Source: Pseudomonas sp. KUIN-1
Lineage (GTDB): Bacteria; Pseudomonadota; Gammaproteobacteria; Pseudomonadales; Pseudomonadaceae
Assembly: GCF_009176725.1 (NCBI RefSeq)
Contig: NZ_AP020337.1
Location: 3,224,001-3,288,000 of the forward strand
DNA length: 64,000 nt
Direction: 5' to 3'
The position numbers and the translations under genes are program-made. Below are positions 25,696-36,846 of this stretch, in pieces; position 1 is the first letter of the stretch, and every line of letters begins with the position of its first letter. The notes under the pieces were generated by a model. That model ran no database searches. It had not been told where the DNA came from and saw only the letters and a list, made by a program, of their open reading frames with translations.

Positions 25696-26679
25696 TCAGC
25701 GTGCGGTGTCCACCACGATCCGGCCACGAACCTGCCCTGCAATCAATTGCGGCGCGAGGTCGATCACCTCGCTCAAGCCGACTTCACGGCTGATCAGTTG
25801 CAGCAACGACATGTCCAGGTCGCTCGCCAGCCTCGACCAGGCTTCCAGCCGATCCGCGCGCGGGCGGGTCACGCTGTCGATACCCGCCAGCGTGACGCCG
25901 CGCAGAATGAACGGCGCAACCGACCCCGGAAACTCCATGCCCTGCGCCAGGCCACAGGCCGCCACCACACCGCGATAACGAATACCGGCGCACACGTTGG
26001 CCAATGTATGGCTGCCGACAGAGTCGACTGCCGCCGCCCATTGCTCCTTGGCCAGCGGTCGCCCAGGCTGCGAGAGGGTTTGCCGGTCAACGATCTGTGC
26101 CGCGCCGAGTTGCTGCAGGTAGTCGCTTTCCGAGGCCCTCCCGGTGGAAGCAATGACCCGATAGCCGAGCCTGGCCAGGATGGCGATGGCAAAGCTGCCG
26201 ACCCCACCATTGGCGCCGGTGACCAGCACATCACCGTGGTCCGGGGTCAAGCCGTGCTTTTCCAATGCCAGGACACTGAGCATCGCGGTGTAGCCCGCCG
26301 TGCCGATGGCCATCGCCTGCGCCGGCGTGAAGGCCTCTGGCAAAGGAATGAGCCATTCGCTCTTGAGCCGGGCCTTTTGCGCCAGCCCGCCCCAATGCCC
26401 TTCGCCTACGCCCCAGCCATTGAGCAGAACCTTGTCCCCGACCTTGAACTCAGGGGTATCGCTGGCTTCAACCGTACCGGCCAGGTCAATACCCGGGACC
26501 ATCGGGAAGCTGCGCACGATCGGGCTCTGACCGGTGATCGCCAGCGCGTCCTTGTAGTTGAGCGTGCTGTGCGACACGTCGATCGTCACGTCGCCCGAGG
26601 GCAGCCGCGCTTCGTCGATGTCGGTCAGATTGACGTGGTAGCCCGCCTCATCCTTGTCGATCAAGATGCCCTTGAACAT
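25696..26679 (-). CDS. acuI: AcuI-like acrylyl-CoA reductase / MDR quinone oxidoreductase
   Basis: A 327-residue zinc-free medium-chain reductase of the YhdH/AcuI type, using NADPH. Seen: HSTLNYKDALAITG near residue 38, PGIDLAGTV, GWGVGEGHWGGLAQKARL, GTAGYTAMLSV and the cofactor loop VTGANGGVGSFA near 155. AcuI reduces acryloyl-CoA to propionyl-CoA and detoxifies acrylate-like electrophiles. Start at 26679 has GGAGG upstream. It follows a TetR-family gene by 49 bases, and a copy of that regulator's putative operator lies in the gap, matching the AcuR-AcuI arrangement known in other bacteria. Confidence 0.87.
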   Translation of the reverse strand: MFKGILIDKDEAGYHVNLTDIDEARLPSGDVTIDVSHSTLNYKDALAITGQSPIVRSFPMVPGIDLAGTVEASDTPEFKVGDKVLLNGWGVGEGHWGGLAQKARLKSEWLIPLPEAFTPAQAMAIGTAGYTAMLSVLALEKHGLTPDHGDVLVTGANGGVGSFAIAILARLGYRVIASTGRASESDYLQQLGAAQIVDRQTLSQPGRPLAKEQWAAAVDSVGSHTLANVCAGIRYRGVVAACGLAQGMEFPGSVAPFILRGVTLAGIDSVTRPRADRLEAWSRLASDLDMSLLQLISREVGLSEVIDLAPQLIAGQVRGRIVVDTAR

Positions 26680-26691
26680 ATGCGCCTCCAA

Positions 26692-26712
26692 TTTAGACTG
26701 ATCGTCTTTAAA
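26692..26712. promoter_or_regulatory. Putative TetR/AcuR operator in front of acuI
   Basis: TTTAGACTGATCGTCTTTAA contains AGAC...GTCT as an inverted repeat. The sequence TAGACYGATCGTYTTT recurs in front of the tetR gene at 27397-27415. It lies 13-33 bases upstream of the acuI start. Confidence 0.65.
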
Positions 26713-26728
26713 TAGTTCTGAAGAGAAA

Positions 26729-27388
26729 TCATTGCGGCAAACCGCGAAGGTAGCCGGCAATGAACGTGTTCAATGGTGTAGCGCTTTTAACCAGCCGGGC
26801 ACGCAGCACTGCGCCCTCCCAGCCGATCCAGAAAAACGCGGCCAGCTCATCGCAATCAGCGTCTGCAGCCAGCTCGCCCATTGATTGCGCAGCCCTCAGA
26901 CAACCCGCCAGTTTCGACTGCCAGTCCAGCAGCGTCTGTTCCAGTACCTCGCGAAATCCGTCCGGTAACAGACTGATTTCCTGGCCCAGATTGCCGACCA
27001 TGCAACCGCGTCGATAGTCGTGTCGCGCCATACCGCCCTTGGCGCTCTGCACAAAGCCGACAAGTCGCTCCAGTGGCGAAAGCGCTTCATCCAGCAGCCA
27101 GCGGTCCAGCCGCTGCGCAAAATAGCGCGCGTACTCATCCAGCACCGCCCGGCCAAAGGCTTCCTTGCTGGGGAAGTAGTGATAGAACGACCCTTTGGGA
27201 ATGCCGACTTCCTTGAGGATGTAATCAAGCCCTGTGGCCGAAAAACTCTGTTCGGTGAGCACTTCCAGACCGCGGCGCAGCAGCGCCTCGCGGGTCTCGA
27301 GATTATCGCGATCAACCTTTGGCGGCCGGCCGGGACGCCGGGGCCTGGCGAGTGAGGGAGTGGGTAGCGAGGTGGTTGGCTGAGTCAT
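26729..27388 (-). CDS. TetR-family repressor (AcuR-like)
   Basis: A 219-residue TetR regulator with an arginine/proline-rich arm (residues 1-25, RPRRPGRPPK), the HTH at about 30-75 (ETREALLRRGLEVL, FSATGLDYILKEVGIPKGSFYHYFPSKEAFG) and a ligand-binding domain of the TetR_C_16/AcuR type (GCMVGNLGQEISLLPDGFREVLEQTL). It precedes the AcuI-like gene in the same direction. The twin operator copies suggest that it represses itself and acuI, with an acrylate-like inducer as in AcuR; inducer identity is inferred. Confidence 0.86.
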   Translation of the reverse strand: MTQPTTSLPTPSLARPRRPGRPPKVDRDNLETREALLRRGLEVLTEQSFSATGLDYILKEVGIPKGSFYHYFPSKEAFGRAVLDEYARYFAQRLDRWLLDEALSPLERLVGFVQSAKGGMARHDYRRGCMVGNLGQEISLLPDGFREVLEQTLLDWQSKLAGCLRAAQSMGELAADADCDELAAFFWIGWEGAVLRARLVKSATPLNTFIAGYLRGLPQ

Positions 27389-27396
27389 ACCCGAAT

Positions 27397-27415
27397 AGTA
27401 GACCGATCGTTTTTT
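27397..27415. promoter_or_regulatory. Putative autoregulatory operator of the TetR gene
   Basis: AGTAGACCGATCGTTTTTT begins 9 bases upstream of the tetR start and shares TAGACYGATCGTYTTT with the site in front of acuI. Placement over the presumed promoter fits repression. Confidence 0.65.
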
Positions 27416-27523
27416 ATGTCAACCGAGTGGCCCTGCCGGCTTGTCGACGCTCGACATGGCGTTTGCCATTCACGCCATTCGCGCGCTCAATGAGCATTGC
27501 CTGAATGCCTGCCGGAGAAACAC

Positions 27524-29472
<1,949 letters not shown>

Positions 29473-30153
29473 ATGCCGCTGGGGAGTGCCGACATCGCGG
29501 CGATCTGGCTGACGCTGAAACTGGCGTCGCTGACCACTGTCATCCTGCTGATCATCGGCACGCCCGTTGCGCTGTGGCTGGCGCGCACTGATTCATGGCT
29601 AAAGGGGCCGATTGGCGCAGTCGTCGCCCTGCCCCTGGTCTTGCCGCCAACCGTTATCGGTTTTTACCTGTTGTTGCTGCTCGGCCCCAACGGTGCGGTG
29701 GGTCAGCTTACGCAAGGCCTGGGACTGGGCACACTGACCTTCAGCTTTGCCGGCCTGGTGATCGGCTCGGTTCTGTACTCGATGCCTTTTGTCGTGCAGC
29801 CGCTGCAGAACGCGTTTGCAGCGATCGGCACGCGCCCTCTGGAGGTCGCAGCCAGCTTGCGGGCGGGGCCTTGGGACACCTTTTTTCACGTGATTCTGCC
29901 CCTGGCCAAGCCGGGCTTTATCACCGCGGCCATCCTCGGGTTCGCGCACACGGTCGGCGAGTTCGGTGTGGTCCTGATGATCGGCGGCAATATTCCCGAG
30001 AAAACCCGTGTGGTGTCAGTGCAGATCTTCGATCACGTCGAATCCATGGAGTACCTGCAAGCGCACTGGCTGGCCGGCGCGATGCTGGTCTTTTCCTTTC
30101 TGGTGCTGCTGGCGCTTTATTCCAGTGGCAAATCCAGAACGGGATGGAGCTGA
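29473..30153 (+). CDS. modB: Molybdate ABC transporter permease
   Basis: A 226-residue inner-membrane permease with five or so hydrophobic segments. The ABC-permease EAA loop is [28 protein letters not shown] near residue 125, which contacts Mod[26 protein letters not shown] is the family's conserved second segment. Its ATG follows the modA stop with no gap, and modC begins 3 bases after its end. Confidence 0.94.
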   Translation: MPLGSADIAAIWLTLKLASLTTVILLIIGTPVALWLARTDSWLKGPIGAVVALPLVLPPTVIGFYLLLLLGPNGAVGQLTQGLGLGTLTFSFAGLVIGSVLYSMPFVVQPLQNAFAAIGTRPLEVAASLRAGPWDTFFHVILPLAKPGFITAAILGFAHTVGEFGVVLMIGGNIPEKTRVVSVQIFDHVESMEYLQAHWLAGAMLVFSFLVLLALYSSGKSRTGWS

Positions 30154-30156
30154 GTT

Positions 30157-31245
30157 ATGGCGTCGCCTATAGAAGTTCGCCTGCAGATGGCCTACCCGGA
30201 TTTCACCGTCCGTACCGACCTGAGCCTCCCTGGGTCGGGCATTACCGCGCTGTTCGGGCCTTCCGGCTCGGGCAAGACGACCTGCCTGCGCTGCATCGCT
30301 GGCCTGGAAAAAGCCGATCAGGGCTTCATCCGCGTTCACGATGAAGTCTGGCAGGACACCGAAAAAGGTATTTTCCTGGCTCCGCACAAGCGGGCGATCG
30401 GCTATGTGTTTCAGGAAGCCAGCCTGTTCGCGCATCTGTCGGTGCGGGACAATCTGGAGTTCGGCATGAAACGTATCCCGCGCCAGCAGCGCCGCATTCA
30501 ACTGCCGCAGGCCAGCGAACTGCTCGGCATCGATCACCTGCTGCAGCGCAACCCTGACAAGCTGTCCGGTGGCGAGCGCCAGCGCGTGGGCATCGCCCGC
30601 GCCCTGCTGACCAGCCCGCGGCTGATGCTGCTCGATGAGCCGCTGGCGGCGCTGGACACCCGGCGTAAAAGTGAAATCCTGCCGTACCTGGAGCGCCTGC
30701 ACCGCGAGCTGGACATCCCCATGCTGTACGTCAGCCATGCTCAGGATGAAGTCGCACGCCTGGCGGACCACCTGGTGCTGCTCGAGGCAGGCACCGTGCT
30801 GGCCAGCGGTCCGATCCACGAAACCCTGGCGCGGCTGGACCTTCCTCTGGCGATGGGCAGTGATGCAGGCGTGGTCATCGAAGGCACGGTCAGCGCCTAT
30901 GATCAGCATTACCAGTTGCTCACCGTAACCCTGCCCGACAGCAAACTGAGCATGCGCGTCGCCCACGCGCAGATGCAGGTCGGCACCCTGCTGCGCATCA
31001 AGGTCCAGGCCCGGGATGTCAGCCTCAACCTGCAACCCGATTACCAGAGCAGCATCCTCAACCGCTTGCCGGTCACGGTGATCGAGGAAGCGCTGGCCGA
31101 CAATTCGGCACACGTTCTGGTCAAGCTGGACGCTGGCGGCACGCCGCTGCTCGCACGCATCACTCGCTATTCCAGCGACCAACTGAACCTGCACAGAGGC
31201 CAGTCGCTCTGGGCGCAGATCAAGGCGGTCGCGGTGCTGGCCTGA
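30157..31245 (+). CDS. modC: Molybdate ABC transporter ATP-binding protein
   Basis: A 362-residue ATPase. Walker A is [14 protein letters not shown] at about residue 32, the signature [15 protein letters not shown] near 135, Walker [13 protein letters not shown] and the switch His in [13 protein letters not shown] near 195. The C-terminal third (residues 290-360) is a TOBE/MOP molybdate-binding domain ([18 protein letters not shown]). Length matches full-length ModC. Third gene of modABC. Confidence 0.94.
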   Translation: MASPIEVRLQMAYPDFTVRTDLSLPGSGITALFGPSGSGKTTCLRCIAGLEKADQGFIRVHDEVWQDTEKGIFLAPHKRAIGYVFQEASLFAHLSVRDNLEFGMKRIPRQQRRIQLPQASELLGIDHLLQRNPDKLSGGERQRVGIARALLTSPRLMLLDEPLAALDTRRKSEILPYLERLHRELDIPMLYVSHAQDEVARLADHLVLLEAGTVLASGPIHETLARLDLPLAMGSDAGVVIEGTVSAYDQHYQLLTVTLPDSKLSMRVAHAQMQVGTLLRIKVQARDVSLNLQPDYQSSILNRLPVTVIEEALADNSAHVLVKLDAGGTPLLARITRYSSDQLNLHRGQSLWAQIKAVAVLA

Positions 31246-31334
31246 CCTTTCGAAAAAAACAGCCACGCAGCAAATAAACGGCACCACCGTAAAAGCCCGA
31301 GGTCAGTGTTTTTAACTGCCTTTGGAACTTAGCC

Positions 31335-32405
31335 ATGCCTGACTCGACTGCCATCAGCCAGCCCGCCAGTGAACTGCATTACGTAGACGACACTCAACCG
31401 GGCCTTACGCGCAAGGTACTGCGCGGCAAATTCGCGTACTTCGATACCAAGGGTCAGCGCATCAAGGACGAGTCGGAGATCAAGCGCATCAACGCACTGG
31501 CAGTCCCGCCCGCCTACACCGAAGTATGGATCTGTGCCGATCCGCTGGGCCACCTGCAGGCCACCGGCCGCGATGCCCGCGGGCGCAAGCAGTATCGCTA
31601 CCATCCGCGCTGGCGCGAAATACGTGATCAGGACAAATACTCGCGGCTGATCGAGTTCGGCCATGCGCTGCCCAAAGTGCGCAAGCAGATCGAAGCACAG
31701 CTCGCTCAGCCGGGCATGGGCCGGGAAAAAGTCATGGCGACGGTCATTTCATTGCTGGACGCAACACTGATCCGCATCGGCAACAGCCAGTACGCCAAGG
31801 AAAACCGCTCGTACGGCCTGACCACCCTGCGCAACAAGCACGTCGAAGTCAAAGGCGGCCAAATCCTCTTCGAGTTCCGCGGCAAGAGCGGCGTCGAGCA
31901 TAAAGTCAGCGTCAAGGATCGACGTCTGGCCAACGTGATCAAACGCTGCATGGAACTGCCCGGACAAAACCTCTTCCAGTACCTGGACGAAGACGGCGTG
32001 CGCCACGCGGTGACCTCTTCCGACATCAATGCCTACCTGCAAAGCCTCACCGGCTCGGACTTCACCGCCAAGGACTACCGAACCTGGGCGGCCAGTGCGC
32101 TGGCACTGGCAACGCTGCAAAAACTGCACTGGGAGCCAGAGGCCGACGCCAAACGGCACATCGTCGACATGGTCAAGGCAGTCTCGAAACAACTGGGCAA
32201 CACCCCCGCCATCTGCCGAAAATGCTACATCCACCCGGCGGTTCTGGAAGGCTTCCTGCTCGGCAACCTGGCCAAACTCCCCCGCTCCCGACAACGCAAA
32301 GGCCTGCGCCTGGAAGAAGTCGCCCTGGCGAGCTACCTGCGAATACTGGCTGACAAGGTCGAGGCCGTGGTGAACGATACGGTGGTGAAGGACGGCAAAG
32401 CCTGA
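31335..32405 (+). CDS. Type IB DNA topoisomerase
   Basis: A 356-residue bacterial (poxvirus-like) topoisomerase IB that relaxes supercoils by a 3'-phosphotyrosyl intermediate. Seen: LRGKFAYFDTKGQRIKDE near 30, ALAVPPAYTEVWIC, GRDARGRKQYRYHPRWRE near 80, YGLTTLRNKHVEVKGGQILFEFRGKSG (catalytic Arg/Lys region) near 155, DYRTWAASALALATL near 250, and the nucleophilic Tyr in CRKCYIHPAVLEGF near 300. Stands alone between modC and tRNA-Leu. Confidence 0.93.
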   Translation: MPDSTAISQPASELHYVDDTQPGLTRKVLRGKFAYFDTKGQRIKDESEIKRINALAVPPAYTEVWICADPLGHLQATGRDARGRKQYRYHPRWREIRDQDKYSRLIEFGHALPKVRKQIEAQLAQPGMGREKVMATVISLLDATLIRIGNSQYAKENRSYGLTTLRNKHVEVKGGQILFEFRGKSGVEHKVSVKDRRLANVIKRCMELPGQNLFQYLDEDGVRHAVTSSDINAYLQSLTGSDFTAKDYRTWAASALALATLQKLHWEPEADAKRHIVDMVKAVSKQLGNTPAICRKCYIHPAVLEGFLLGNLAKLPRSRQRKGLRLEEVALASYLRILADKVEAVVNDTVVKDGKA

Positions 32406-32572
32406 GTCGCCGGATCACGGCACGTCAGCCTTTGCGCCAATAAAATTTCGTAGCCTCATGATTTGCCAAGCATTTCTGACAGGCAAAAAAGCAGCGTCTT
32501 GCACCTTTCGGGACGCTTTCAAGCTTGCTTCATAGGGGCCGGGTGTATATATTCCCTGCTCTTGGCGCTACC

Positions 32573-32658
32573 GCCCCGATGGCGAAATTGGTAGACGCAA
32601 GGGACTTAAAATCCCTCGTCCTTTGGACGTGCCGGTTCGACCCCGGCTCGGGGCACCA
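32573..32658 (+). tRNA. tRNA-Leu (anticodon TAA)
   Basis: GCCCCGA pairs with TCGGGGC as the acceptor stem, anticodon loop ACTTAAAAT, a long variable arm (TCGTCCTTTGGACGT) typical of tRNA-Leu, T-loop GGTTCGACCCC and an encoded CCA. A promoter is likely just upstream (TTGCTT, 17 bases, TATATT). The 3' end borders the prophage-like island, making this gene its probable attachment site. Confidence 0.96.
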
Positions 32659-32666
32659 CATATATA

Positions 32667-32705
32667 AAGGGCTTACCGGGCATTTTGCCGGGTAGGCCCT
32701 TTTTG
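32667..32705 (+). terminator. Terminator of tRNA-Leu
   Basis: AAGGGCTTACCGGG and CCGGGTAGGCCCTT form a long stem around CATTTTG, followed by a T-run (TTTTTGTTTT). Confidence 0.85.
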
Positions 32706-32792
32706 TTTTGGTTCGGAAAAACAGTCGTTTATTGGACTGTCTGCCTACAACGACGGCGGTGTCGCCGCACAAAAATCCATCTGGTGAATTGT

Positions 32793-33238
32793 GTGCTGGA
32801 TCACCAGACGCAGCTTGTCGACGCAGTGATCAAGACCTGCGCCTCTGTCGTCGATCGCCTTTATTACGTATGACTAAAGCCTGCGTGATGCCTCCGATTT
32901 GGAGCTGCACCGTGCCAATCTGGAAAGCTTGCCGCTGCCGCAAAAGTCGAGAGAGATACCGGTGCTCAAAAAGTGAAAGCCAGCGCGACCGCACCACAAG
33001 CCGCTGCGGCGCCCATACCGGTCGAACAGGCATCACCAAAGATGTCTACCGTAGCATCTTCCCCCAAGCCGACGAAGCTTGAAGCGAATGTCACCGCTAC
33101 CGATCTTCATGCGCTGGTAAAGGCCAGACTCCAATCTCGGTCCTCACCGTAAACTGGGGCGCGCTGGACGATCTGGTGCACATCCAAGGCGCTGACTCCC
33201 AAATGGACGGAGTAACCATCACGCAGTTGGCAGCATGA
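32793..33238 (+). pseudogene. Decayed phage-type gene, several frameshifts
   Basis: Coding-like fragments follow each other in different frames: VLDHQTQLVDAVIKTCASVV to a stop near 32874; SLRDASDLELHRANLESLPL...IPVLKK to 32974; VKASATAPQAAAAPIPVEQA...DLHALVKARLQS to 33152; then TPISVLTVNWGALDDLVHIQ...TITQLAA ending in TGA at 33236-33238. That last stop overlaps the ATG of the next gene (ATGA), as in intact phage operons, which supports one ancestral gene. Product unrecognised. No other gene is seen in 32706-33234. Confidence 0.55.
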
Positions 33239-33600
33239 TCGCTACCGAACTGAGTACCATCCAAGCCAACCGCGCAAAGTCAAAGTCATCCGAGCTGTCC
33301 GAGGCCTTAAACGAGTTTCAGCGCAGCGGTGGAACGGTGCGCGACCTTGGGTCGTTTCAGGTCGCGCCCCGCCCTCCACGTAAAGAGCCGCCACCCCGCA
33401 AGCCCCGCTACAACGGCGCGGATCAGCGGAAGTATGTTGAGGAGGAAGAGGACCTGGCGCTGCTCAAGCGTATAGAGGCGATGCGCGACTTGGGCGTCAG
33501 CCACTTCAAGGCCGAGAATCTGACCGGGATCAACCGCACCGTCATCAGGCGAATCGTTCAGAAGTACAGCCTGGACTACCCCAGCAGCAGGGCGAAATGA
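33235..33600 (+). CDS. Small phage-like protein with C-terminal HTH-like segment
   Basis: A 121-residue protein that I do not recognise by name. The middle is proline/arginine-rich (APRPPRKEPPPRKPRYN), followed by an acidic stretch (YVEEEEDLALL) and a helical C-terminus (GVSHFKAENLTGINRTVIRRI) that could be a helix-turn-helix. Its ATG overlaps the stop of the decayed upstream gene, and its stop overlaps another ATG at 33597, a packed phage-like layout. A regulatory role is a guess. Confidence 0.6.
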   Translation: MIATELSTIQANRAKSKSSELSEALNEFQRSGGTVRDLGSFQVAPRPPRKEPPPRKPRYNGADQRKYVEEEEDLALLKRIEAMRDLGVSHFKAENLTGINRTVIRRIVQKYSLDYPSSRAK

Positions 33601-33681
33601 AGCGCCTGCAAATGCGCGTCCGCCACGGCAGGCGCCAGCATCACATTCACTTGCCGCCCAGCGGCTACACGGAGCTGATAA

Positions 33682-33885
33682 ATGGCCCTCACCCAGAAAC
33701 AGCGAGACGAGAGGACGGCGCTCAAGCGGCAGAAGGCCGGGGAAGAGGAATTGCGACTCAGAGTGCGGCCCGGCACAAAGCTGGCGCTGAAAGAACTGAG
33801 GGAATGAGCGAAGATTCAGGAACAGTCTGATGTACTCACCTTGATGATTACATCTGGAAAGTTCTGGGAACCGAAAGAACGTTAA
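33682..33885 (+). pseudogene. Small phage protein interrupted by a TGA
   Basis: MALTQKQRDERTALKRQKAG...KLALKELRE reads from 33682 to a TGA at 33805-33807. The same frame then continues as AKIQEQSDVLTLMITSGKFW...PKER to a TAA at 33883. Relatives in Pseudomonas prophages have Trp at the stop position, so TGG to TGA is the likely lesion. Remnant of a small, basic, probably DNA-binding protein. Confidence 0.6.
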
Positions 33886-34027
33886 CGGCGCTATTTATTC
33901 CGCGCCTCGTAGCTATAGCGTTCTTGTATTGTATTTAAGCCTTTTTATAATACGCCAGAGATGAAGGTAAGTTTGGCGAATCTATCTACCACCGGCTTTA
34001 AGACAGCCTCCCGATGAAAGAATATAC

Positions 34028-34858
34028 TCAAGTATCTATTCCCCTTTTAGTCTTCCATACGCGAAGACCTTCCTCATTCCCCCCAAGAGAGGATCTGTCG
34101 ACAATGGCCACATGTTCTTCATTCAATAGCAAATCGATATTTAAATTATCAAAAAGATAATACTCGTTCGCAAACCTTAAAAAATTACGCCCTTTCTCAC
34201 TTGAGCAATTATAGAACAAGAATACAAGCTCATAGTCGGACAAAAGCGATCTAACAACCAATGCCAAGCTTTTCTTATCTGGATGGTTAGAGCTTTCTAC
34301 AAACCTGAAAACAGCATACAAGCTTCGAAAATATAACCCAAGATCTCCTTGATGCTCTTCTAAAACGGACGCATATGCAGTTTTTGCGCACTCGATGTCC
34401 CTTTTTAAATCTACTTTATCGACTCCCTTCACGTTATAGTACGTGTTGCGCATTTTCATATGCCATCGTTTAAAACAGTCCCTACCTTCGTAGGTAACAG
34501 GATTCGCGGAACGAATTGAGTGGAGATCGAACCCAACAATCACTTGCTGCTGTAGCGTCAGCATACTGTAAAACTGGGATTCGATCTGCTGACGCAGAGA
34601 GTCAGCCCGACTGTCTTTTATATCGAGCCTTTGAAAATAGAGAGTCAACATTACTCCTGTGAATGCCAAAGCAGAAAATAGCGCATTGATCACCCCAAAA
34701 GCGTCGCCGAATGTTCCCGACCTAACACCAATCATCTGGCCTTCTTTATCTAGAGGACCGAGTGTCCCTTGGTACAGAAAATAGTAATAACCGCCCCAGA
34801 TAGATAGCACCAAAAAGGCCGCTAGCCATATTGCCTTTGATCCGATTTTTCTCAACAT
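34028..34858 (-). CDS. Putative phage abortive-infection protein (putAbiC-like)
   Basis: A 276-residue membrane-anchored protein. Two hydrophobic segments (about 8-30 IWLAAFLVLSIWGGYYYFLY and 52-75 GVINALFSALAFTGVMLTLY) flank a short loop containing GTFGDAFG. A coiled-coil-like segment then leads into a cytoplasmic helical domain (QIESQFYSMLTLQQQVIVGF, LGLYFRSLYAVFRFVE, LLSDYELVFLFYNC, LRFANEYYLFDNL). This layout and the GDxFGxxNALFS motif match the putAbiC family of putative abortive-infection proteins. The gene is AT-rich compared with its neighbours and opposite to the phage genes, as expected of a prophage-carried defence cargo gene. Function not proven for the family. Confidence 0.72.
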   Translation of the reverse strand: MLRKIGSKAIWLAAFLVLSIWGGYYYFLYQGTLGPLDKEGQMIGVRSGTFGDAFGVINALFSALAFTGVMLTLYFQRLDIKDSRADSLRQQIESQFYSMLTLQQQVIVGFDLHSIRSANPVTYEGRDCFKRWHMKMRNTYYNVKGVDKVDLKRDIECAKTAYASVLEEHQGDLGLYFRSLYAVFRFVESSNHPDKKSLALVVRSLLSDYELVFLFYNCSSEKGRNFLRFANEYYLFDNLNIDLLLNEEHVAIVDRSSLGGNEEGLRVWKTKRGIDT

Positions 34859-35029
34859 AGAATTTCCATTTCATAGCCTAGCCTCGAAGGACACCTAATA
34901 CTCCATCTCAACCCAATTTGAAACTGTCTGGTGCCGGCGGGAGCGTAAAAGGTCCCGCTCCAACCAACGCCTACGCCTTCTTCAACTCAACATCATATAC
35001 AACTGAATCACGCCTACGGAGCAACGCCC

Positions 35030-35377
35030 ATGTCCAAACCGACAGACACCGCCGAATTTCTCAACGAACTGAATGGCGGGGCTTTCGCCAGCCAGATCGG
35101 CCACGCCCTTTCCGAAGTTGCCGCCGGTGTCGTTGACCACGGCAAAGCGGGAAAGGTTGTCATCACCTTGGACTTCTCCCAGATCGGCAAATCCAGCCAG
35201 GTGAAGATCAAACACAAGCTCGACTACAAGGTGCCGACCAAGCGAGGCACCCGCAGCGAGAACACCAGCCTCGATACGCCAATGCACGTTGGCTCCGGCG
35301 CCAACATCACTCTGTTCGCCGAAAAGCAGGACCAGCTGTTCACGCGTGACGATGCACCTATCCCACGCCGCGATTGA
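35030..35377 (+). CDS. Conserved prophage protein, unknown function
   Basis: A 115-residue soluble protein (MSKPTDTAEFLNELNGGAFA, then VVDHGKAGKVVITLDFSQIG) with GGAG seven bases before its ATG. It precedes the DUF2303 gene by 29 bases, the order seen in many Pseudomonas prophages. No catalytic motif is visible. It probably belongs to the phage early/recombination region. Confidence 0.75.
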   Translation: MSKPTDTAEFLNELNGGAFASQIGHALSEVAAGVVDHGKAGKVVITLDFSQIGKSSQVKIKHKLDYKVPTKRGTRSENTSLDTPMHVGSGANITLFAEKQDQLFTRDDAPIPRRD

Positions 35378-35406
35378 CCACCCTCCCATCAAGCGAGACC
35401 TGAAAT

Positions 35407-36219
35407 ATGTCCCTCACGAAAGAAGCAATTCAACTGATAACTGACACCGCGCTGATCGCAGACGGCAAAGAGCTGAACACCGTCACGCCAACCATCGTGC
35501 TGCCGGAAGGCGCGAAGGTAGTGAATCTTGAGCAATTCGGCGCAGGCCGCGGTCGCTTCCGTGGCACGTTCTCTACCAACTCCCTGGCGGACTTCGCCAA
35601 ATACGTTTCCGACCGCGCAGTCGCAGACGCAAAAGGCTTCATCAATCAGGACGAAATGACCTGTTCGGTGCTGTTCAACCTGGGCAACGAGGAAGTGCCA
35701 GGCCACGCTGATGACCGCGCTGTGCTGAAGCTCAAGCCCACCGCTGCCTATCAGGCCGTGCAGGGCATCAGTGGCCGAGGCATGTCGCAGAAGGATATGA
35801 GCGACTGGATTGAAGACTGGCACAGCACCCTTTCGGCGGTCGGCGATGAGCTGCAGAACATTCCGCTGGCCAAAGCCATCGCCGCCGTGCGCACGATCAC
35901 GGTCAAGGCATCGTCGGAAAGCGATCACACCGTCAGCGAGACACGCGCCAGCCGCAGCGCAATGGATGCCATCGAGGCGACAAGCAAGGAAACCTTGCCC
36001 ACGTCGCTGATCTTCTCGGCTGTGCCGTTTGAAGGCCTGCAGCAGCGCGAAATCATCCTGCGAATCTCGGTCATCACCAGCGGCGCACAGCCGGTGCTGA
36101 AACTGCGCTGGGTGGGCGAGGACGTACAGCGCGAAGAGATTGCGCAAGAGTTCAAGTCAGTGCTTGAAGCGAAGGTGGGCGATGCAGCTCAGCTTGCGTT
36201 AGGTAGCTTCTCGGCCTAG
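35407..36219 (+). CDS. DUF2303 (YfdQ-like) prophage protein
   Basis: A 270-residue protein matching DUF2303/YfdQ: FNLGNEEVPGHADDRAVLKLKPTAAYQAV near residue 95, MSQKDMSDWIEDWH near 125, and SLIFSAVPFEGLQQREIILRISV near 200. Found in the early region of lambdoid prophages; biochemical role unknown. Intact and with GC like phage cargo, unlike the decayed genes around it. Confidence 0.85.
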   Translation: MSLTKEAIQLITDTALIADGKELNTVTPTIVLPEGAKVVNLEQFGAGRGRFRGTFSTNSLADFAKYVSDRAVADAKGFINQDEMTCSVLFNLGNEEVPGHADDRAVLKLKPTAAYQAVQGISGRGMSQKDMSDWIEDWHSTLSAVGDELQNIPLAKAIAAVRTITVKASSESDHTVSETRASRSAMDAIEATSKETLPTSLIFSAVPFEGLQQREIILRISVITSGAQPVLKLRWVGEDVQREEIAQEFKSVLEAKVGDAAQLALGSFSA

Positions 36220-36325
36220 TTGTAAAGATTCCGCGCTACGAAATCACAGTGTCTCCGGTTGTGGCGCGGAAGCTAGAAATAGCATGTAAGCGGGAGGAGC
36301 TACGAACTCGCCGTTTGGCCCTGCC

Positions 36326-36718
36326 TTATTGATCCCGAATCTTGGGCCCGCGCTTGGCAACGATGAAGTTAATAGTTCTTTGAGCCTCATCCACCACCGA
36401 GCTGACGAAATTCGTATCACTGTCTCTCCAGCCTGGCAGCGAACGCTCAAGTATCCGAACCGTTACAGCGTGATACTTACTCATGAATCGCAACTCAAAG
36501 ATCACCGCTAGCTGGGCGTCGATGTATGGTTTTCGGTCTTCATCCGGACCTCTTACCAGGCTTTGAACCATCCGGTGGTAATTCTCAAACTCTCTGGCAT
36601 TGAATTCTTCTTTTTTTATCGAGAAAAACCTGTACACGCCAAAGCCAGTGATGAGCAATGCAACAGTAATGCTGACCCAGTCAGCATTATCAAAAAAAAC
36701 CTTCGCTATACCTTCCAT
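36326..36718 (-). CDS. Single-pass membrane protein of unknown function
   Basis: A 130-residue protein with one transmembrane segment (about 14-32, WVSITVALLITGFGVYRFF) and a soluble helical tail (FENYHRMVQSLVRGPDED, IFELRFMSKYHAVTVRILER). No family recognised. It runs opposite to the phage genes, as the AbiC-like gene does, and could be another accessory (defence or exclusion) gene; that is a guess from context. Confidence 0.6.
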   Translation of the reverse strand: MEGIAKVFFDNADWVSITVALLITGFGVYRFFSIKKEEFNAREFENYHRMVQSLVRGPDEDRKPYIDAQLAVIFELRFMSKYHAVTVRILERSLPGWRDSDTNFVSSVVDEAQRTINFIVAKRGPKIRDQ

Positions 36719-36770
36719 TTTTAACTGCCTTTCCTTGCGCGTTGATTACCGAATAAATATACCACCGCTA

Positions 36771-36793
36771 ACCAATTTGCCACCACCGGACAC
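36771..36793. repeat. 23-bp direct repeat, copy 1
   Basis: ACCAATTTGCCACCACCGGA followed by CAC is repeated exactly at 37146-37168. After this copy a stunted frame (ATG at 36821, MNPPAQMA then TAA) follows; after the second copy comes a longer phage gene. Probably a duplicated gene-start region. Confidence 0.8.
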
Positions 36794-36846
36794 TGAGGTC
36801 TGCGCCCGTATCTACTTCGCCATGAACCCGCCTGCGCAGATGGCAT

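Noticed and set aside
30016..31287. A 423-codon leftward frame across modC
   Set aside because: The opposite strand of an unmistakable modC gene; the translation lacks any family motif.
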